Source: Burkholderiales bacterium (GTDB taxonomy: Bacteria > Pseudomonadota > Gammaproteobacteria > Burkholderiales > Burkholderiaceae_C). Taken from it: a DNA stretch of 58,639 nucleotides. Positions 54,999 to 58,639 of this stretch are shown piece by piece (within the stretch, counting starts at the first letter, position 1; the number at the start of each line of letters is the position of its first letter). A program made the position numbers and the translations under genes. The stretch is from contig CANFIH010000006.1 in assembly GCA_947446855.1 (NCBI GenBank), positions 1-58,639 of the forward strand, written 5' to 3'. The notes under the pieces were generated by a model. It saw nothing but the letters and a program-made list of their open reading frames with translations. It had not been told where the DNA came from and did no database searches.

Positions 54999-55772
54999 AT
55001 GGCCCGCTGGACCACGCTTGCTGCCACCAAGCCCTTTGGGTTTGACAGCAAGACCGTGCAACAGCAGTGGCAGCGGCTGCATACCAGGGACCAGGAAGCC
55101 CTACCCAGCGAACCCGCCCTGCTGCAAGCCTGGACCCTGCTGCACAACGGCCACTTTGAAAAGGCCCACCACGCCGGGCTGGCGCTTGGGGCTATCGGCA
55201 CCACAGTCGCCAACCAGGCAGCCTGCACCTACGCCAGCCGCCTGGAACCGCAGGAAAGCGAGCGTCTGGCGCTGTATCAGTCGGTCTCCGAGCGCGCCGC
55301 AGCCCAGACCCTGCGCGAGCCGGACAACCCCGCCGCCCACTACCTGCTGGCCTATTCCCTGGGACGTTATAGCCAGGGCATCAGCGTGGCCAAGGCGCTG
55401 GCACAAGGCATGGGCAGCCGCATCAAGACCGCACTGGAAACCACGATTGCGCTGCAGCCGCTGCATGCCGACGCCCACTTTGCGCTGGGCGCGTTTCACG
55501 CCGAGATCATCGACAAAGTGGGTGCATTGATTGGCGGCATGGCCTATGGAGCCAAAAAAGAAACCAGCCTGCAGATGTTTGAACGGGGCCTGCAACTGCT
55601 ACCCCGGTCGCCAGCCGGTCTGGTCGAATTCGCCATTGCCCTGGTGATGCTGGAAGGCGATGCGCGCCAGGAAGAGGCCACCGCCCTCTATGCGCAGGCA
55701 GCCGCACAGATGGCGGTGGATGCCAGGGAGTTTTTGGACATTGCGGTGGCCAAGGCCGGGCTGCGGTCCTAA
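54999..55772 (+). CDS. Helical-repeat (TPR-like) protein of unknown function
   Basis: A 257-residue protein, Ala/Leu-rich and nearly all helical, with TPR-like pairs (for example NPAAHYLLAYSLGRYSQG and LHADAHFALGAFHAEI). It has no signal peptide or membrane span. It shares an operon with the patatin-like and TetR genes. The start at MARWTTL follows GGGTTGCAAT; an upstream in-frame start would overlap the TetR gene deeply. It converges with the wax ester synthase gene, and the stop codons overlap by a few bases. Confidence 0.7.
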   Translation: MARWTTLAATKPFGFDSKTVQQQWQRLHTRDQEALPSEPALLQAWTLLHNGHFEKAHHAGLALGAIGTTVANQAACTYASRLEPQESERLALYQSVSERAAAQTLREPDNPAAHYLLAYSLGRYSQGISVAKALAQGMGSRIKTALETTIALQPLHADAHFALGAFHAEIIDKVGALIGGMAYGAKKETSLQMFERGLQLLPRSPAGLVEFAIALVMLEGDARQEEATALYAQAAAQMAVDAREFLDIAVAKAGLRS

Positions 55773-57298
55773 CCGCCCTCGCCCCAGGGCAACATCAGCG
55801 CCAGCACGGACAGCTTGGCAAACTCCGGCTCAAAGCGGTCGATGATTTGCTGCGGATCCGGGCACAGCGTGCTGTCCGACACCACACCGAACTGCACCCC
55901 GCCGCCATAGCTCAGTATCGACACACCCAGCCCCACCGAGCCGCTTTGGGGCACCCAGAACAAGGTCTCTTCGACGGTGGCGCCGCACAGGGTGAGTTTG
56001 GTGGCCGGCCCCGGCACATTGGTCATCACCGCCGTGGTCTTTTTGGAGAACAGGCTCAGCATGGCGTCCTGCGCCGGCTTCACCAGCAGGCCGGCCACGG
56101 CCAGCAGGCCGAAAGTCAGCAGCGGCTGCATGCTGCCTTTGAGTTCGCCCATGCGCTGGCGCACCGCGTAGACGCGCTCGACCGGGTTATCCAGACCAAT
56201 GGGCAGCACCAATGGCGCCAGACCAAACTGGTTGCCCAGCTTGTAGGCGTGCTCCAGCGGGCGCAGGTTGACCGGCACCATGGCGCGTATCAGCTTGCCC
56301 TGAACATCTTCGCCGCGGGACTTGAGGTATGCGCCGATGGCACCGGCCACGCAGCTCAGCAACACGTCGTTGACCGAACAATTCAGCGCTTTGCCAATGG
56401 CCTTCACCTCGGCCAGCGGCAGGGGCGCGCACCAGGCCACGCGCTTGTGCCGGTCCGGCTTGCCCTTGAGACTGGTGGGCGAATCGTCCGGCATCAGGGC
56501 CAGGGCAGCCAGGTCACCCAGCACCTGGTAGGCCATTTTGGCCACATCGACCGAGCCGGCTACGCCTTTTTCCAACCCCTGTTGCGGCTCCATCAGCATA
56601 TCCAGCGACTTGGCAGCGCCTTCGCCTGCCATCTCCAACGCCTTGACCACGCATTGGGTCAGCGGTTTGAGCAAGGCCTGGGTAATCCAATCCTCGGCGT
56701 TGTGCTCTCGCTCCAGGCGGCGCGGGCGCACCGGCGGCGGCGCACCGCCGTCCATCAGCGACTGGGTGACCGAAATCAGCGCAATGCCGTCGGCAATGCA
56801 GTGGTGGATGCGCAAGATCAGCGCCGATCCGCCCTTGTAATGTTCCACCAGGTGGAACTGCCACAGCGGGTGTTGCCGGTCCAGGGGCTGCATGCAGAGG
56901 TCCGCCAGGCGGTTTTGCAGCGCCTGTTGCTCCGCAGCTTGGGGGCCTTTGGGCAGCGTTTCCCGCACCAGGTGGTTGGCCATGTCGAAGGCGGCGTCTT
57001 TCACCCACGTGGCGCCGGCGGCATCTTCCACCGCGCACTGCATGAAGCGCGGGTAGCGGGTCATGCGCTCCTGCAGGCGTGCAGCCACGTCAGCGTAGGC
57101 CAGCCCCGGCTTGAGGACCCACACCCCCACAATCATCATCAGGTTATGCGCGGAGTCCATGCGCAGCCAGGCGGTGTCCACCTTGCTCATGCGCTCACCA
57201 CGCAGGCCCATGGCACGGGTCACGGCGTCCGTGACGGGGCGGCGGTCCGGGGCAAGGCGAGAGGCTGTGGTTTTTTGTAGTTTTAATCGGGTAACCAT
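55769..57298 (-). CDS. Wax ester synthase / diacylglycerol acyltransferase (WS/DGAT)
   Basis: A 509-residue acyltransferase that esterifies acyl-CoA with a fatty alcohol or diacylglycerol. The active-site motif HHCIADG is at 165-171. The PLDRQHPLWQ block (138-147), NDVLLSCVAGA and TNVPGP also match the family. The start at 57298 follows GGAGA. It diverges from the acyl-CoA-binding protein gene 158 bp away. Pairing with the fatty acyl-CoA reductase at 50.2 kb suggests wax ester as the main product. Confidence 0.93.
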   Translation of the reverse strand: MVTRLKLQKTTASRLAPDRRPVTDAVTRAMGLRGERMSKVDTAWLRMDSAHNLMMIVGVWVLKPGLAYADVAARLQERMTRYPRFMQCAVEDAAGATWVKDAAFDMANHLVRETLPKGPQAAEQQALQNRLADLCMQPLDRQHPLWQFHLVEHYKGGSALILRIHHCIADGIALISVTQSLMDGGAPPPVRPRRLEREHNAEDWITQALLKPLTQCVVKALEMAGEGAAKSLDMLMEPQQGLEKGVAGSVDVAKMAYQVLGDLAALALMPDDSPTSLKGKPDRHKRVAWCAPLPLAEVKAIGKALNCSVNDVLLSCVAGAIGAYLKSRGEDVQGKLIRAMVPVNLRPLEHAYKLGNQFGLAPLVLPIGLDNPVERVYAVRQRMGELKGSMQPLLTFGLLAVAGLLVKPAQDAMLSLFSKKTTAVMTNVPGPATKLTLCGATVEETLFWVPQSGSVGLGVSILSYGGGVQFGVVSDSTLCPDPQQIIDRFEPEFAKLSVLALMLPWGEGG

Positions 57299-57367
57299 GG
57301 CGTCTCCAGTACTCAATCTCGGGTTGGGGATCTGATAGTCGCTGCCCTGAGGGCACTTGGCCTGATT

Positions 57368-57395
57368 TTGACGGCACGCAGCGCCGTAAGATACA
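57368..57395 (+). promoter_or_regulatory. Weak candidate sigma-70 promoter for the acyl-CoA-binding protein
   Basis: TTGACG (57368-57373) is followed 16 nt later by GATACA (57390-57395). The -10 match is only three of six. It lies about 60 bp before the ATG at 57457, in the 158 bp intergenic region shared with the wax ester synthase gene. Confidence 0.3.
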
Positions 57396-57456
57396 GGGCA
57401 AACACCCCCCTTTGCGTGGGGTCTGAACTTAGCAAACTTCCAGTCGGAGAAAAAAC

Positions 57457-57711
57457 ATGGCCAACCTGAAAACCCAATTCGAAGCCGCCGTTGCCCAGTC
57501 CAAATCACTGACCGAACGCCCAAACAACAGCACCCTGCTCAAAATTTATGGTCTGTACAAGCAGGCCACCGCCGGCGACAACGCCGAGAAAAAACCCGGC
57601 TTTTCCGATATGGTGGGCCGCGCCAAGTGGGAAGCCTGGACAGGCTTCAAAGGCACAGACGCCGACGACGCCATGCAACAGTATGTGGACCTGATCGAGT
57701 CTCTGAGCTAA
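57457..57711 (+). CDS. Acyl-CoA-binding protein (ACBP)
   Basis: An 84-residue four-helix ACBP. The ligand-contact blocks are LLKIYGLYKQATAGD (27-41) and the AKWEAWTGFKG segment (55-65). It binds long-chain acyl-CoA and can deliver it to acyltransferases. ACBP genes are rare in bacteria compared with eukaryotes. Its position, divergent from a WS/DGAT gene, suggests that it buffers acyl-CoA for storage lipid. The start follows GTCGGAG. Confidence 0.93.
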   Translation: MANLKTQFEAAVAQSKSLTERPNNSTLLKIYGLYKQATAGDNAEKKPGFSDMVGRAKWEAWTGFKGTDADDAMQQYVDLIESLS

Positions 57712-57780
57712 TGCAGCTGAGAAAGCAAGGACACAGTGCTGCCGCAAGACGGATGACAAACCAGGTTCACATCGCTCGGT

Positions 57781-58104
57781 CTACCTCTTGGCCGCGGCCT
57801 TTTTCGCAGCCGGTCTAGATGCCAGCAGGGTGTCCAGGTTCTTCACGATTTCGGCCTCAATTCTGTCTTTGAAGGCGCCGAGCAAGAAACCCAGAGTGGC
57901 ATCTAAGGTAAAGCAGGTTTTGCTGACATGCAGCGTGCCATGCACGCCGGAGCGGGTGAAGCGAACCTCGTCATCGGTCTTGCCCTCCTCATAGGTGCAA
58001 GCCATGCCAAATTCGGCCTCCACCTGCTCGGCCCAGGCGTATGCAATTTTGCGTGCCGCCGCGTGCCCCAGGTGGTGCTCCCGTACTATGTGAAGATTCG
58101 CCAT
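57781..58104 (-). CDS. PHA-system (PHA_gran_rgn) family protein
   Basis: A 107-residue protein recognised as the polyhydroxyalkanoic acid granule family from its opening HIVREHHLGHAAARKIAYAWA and the LHVSKTCFTLDATLGFL segment. It ends in the basic tail AAKKAAAKR. Members are found in PHA-producing bacteria and probably bind granules; the role is not well defined. It diverges from the DUF1840 gene 23 bp away. Confidence 0.85.
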   Translation of the reverse strand: MANLHIVREHHLGHAAARKIAYAWAEQVEAEFGMACTYEEGKTDDEVRFTRSGVHGTLHVSKTCFTLDATLGFLLGAFKDRIEAEIVKNLDTLLASRPAAKKAAAKR

Positions 58105-58127
58105 TGCCCCAACTTCCTTAAAGTGCC

Positions 58128-58457
58128 ATGTACAAATTCAAATCCCGCGCCGCTGGCGACCTGATCATGCTGGAGCCCAACGGCCGCCAGATTCTGACCA
58201 TTCTGGGCCGCACCGACGCTGCCTCGCAGGCCCAAGGGATTCTCTTGCCCGAGCATATGCCAGAAGCGATTGAAAAACTGCAGGCGGCGATTCAGGCGGA
58301 CGAAGACCACAAGGCCCGGCTCATCCAGGAAGCACAAGACAGGGGCGAAGCGCCCCCGCGCTTTGAAGGCATCTCGCTGCGCCAGCGCGCCGTGCCCTTT
58401 ATCGAGATGATCAAGCGCTGCCAGAAGGCCGAGAAGGAAATTGTCTGGGGGGTATAA
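58128..58457 (+). CDS. DUF1840 family protein
   Basis: A 109-residue cytoplasmic protein with the DUF1840 pattern: MYKFKSRAAGDLIML at the N terminus and FIEMIKRCQKAEKEIVWGV at the C terminus. It is a common betaproteobacterial small protein with no assigned function. The open N-terminal strand region is consistent with a small alpha/beta fold. It stands 23 bp from the PHA-family gene on the other strand. Confidence 0.88.
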   Translation: MYKFKSRAAGDLIMLEPNGRQILTILGRTDAASQAQGILLPEHMPEAIEKLQAAIQADEDHKARLIQEAQDRGEAPPRFEGISLRQRAVPFIEMIKRCQKAEKEIVWGV

Positions 58458-58507
58458 GGCCCCCACGGTTGCTCACTGCGTTTAGCGCCCTGCCCCCCGC
58501 GGGGGCC
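58458..58507. repeat. GC-rich hairpin, REP-like intergenic element after DUF1840
   Basis: GGCCCCC (58458-58464) pairs with GGGGGCC (58501-58507) across a loop that itself contains the palindromic CCCCCGCGGGGG. The text around it (GCTCACTGCGTTTAGCGCCC) resembles, in my recollection, a dispersed intergenic repeat of Comamonadaceae. The remaining 58508-58639 shows no gene. Confidence 0.45.
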
Positions 58508-58639
58508 GCGTTTCGCCTTGGGGCGTATATGGACGCCCACCGATTTGCAAGTTTTCCAGAACGTAACGGCATACAGGAGAAGATTGCAGTCGTATATCCG
58601 GGCTTTGTGCACTTACGCGTGCGGCCCCTGATGGAATCC

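Noticed and set aside
1..58639. CRISPR arrays, tRNA or rRNA genes, complete insertion sequences
   Set aside because: No regularly spaced direct repeats, cloverleaf sequences, rRNA segments or intact transposase genes were seen on either strand.

Overview
The window reads as chromosomal DNA of a GC-rich betaproteobacterium, most likely a Comamonadaceae member of the Rhodoferax/Polaromonas type. The evidence is the conserved order dapF-DUF484-xerC, DUF3025 next to pyrC, slmA near argB, the small DUF1840 and PHA-granule genes, and a type A RNase P RNA. The genus is an inference. There is no phage, integron, complete insertion sequence, CRISPR array, rRNA or tRNA that I can support.

Layout. 1-13 kb is housekeeping: a partial CobW GTPase, rlmI, a lipoprotein, xerC, DUF484, dapF, a metallo-beta-lactamase-fold hydrolase, an S4/pseudouridine-synthase-like protein that lacks its catalytic aspartate, a CBS protein, rnpB, cysK, a VOC protein, a large FAD oxidoreductase, a roughly 600 bp non-coding stretch with a diverged inverted repeat pair, and htpX. 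13-24 kb holds DUF3025-pyrC-LysR, a TfoX-like protein, an Atm1-type ABC exporter, a YciA thioesterase, a decayed mtfA pseudogene, small secreted and membrane proteins, a lipoprotein cytochrome c', arfB and a TMEM165/GDT1 transporter. 23.6-31.2 kb is one fatty-acid beta-oxidation operon (tetR-acd-DUF2147-fadB-fadA-ech) with a 24 bp palindromic operator ahead of tetR. 31.2-35 kb holds slmA, a two-component system and argB.

35-50 kb is a surface-polysaccharide (O-antigen type) locus, all on the minus strand. It contains a QuiNAc/FucNAc-type initiation module (4,6-dehydratase, short phosphoglycosyl transferase, reductase/epimerase), five glycosyltransferases including a GT11 fucosyltransferase, a Wzx flippase, a dTDP-3-amino-3,6-dideoxyhexose module with a fused acetyltransferase-ketoisomerase, and gmd-fcl for GDP-L-fucose. 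No Wzy polymerase, chain-length regulator or rmlAB is visible. The central part (about 42.6-48 kb) is visibly more AT-rich than its flanks.

50-58.6 kb is the most interesting region. It is a neutral-lipid storage neighbourhood with a two-domain fatty acyl-CoA reductase, a phasin, a patatin-like lipase, a PhaD-like TetR regulator, a helical-repeat protein, a wax ester synthase/diacylglycerol acyltransferase, an acyl-CoA-binding protein divergent from it, and a PHA-granule protein. Together they supply acyl-CoA reduction to alcohol, esterification, acyl-CoA buffering, granule coating and lipid hydrolysis. This suggests a wax-ester/PHA dual storage module.
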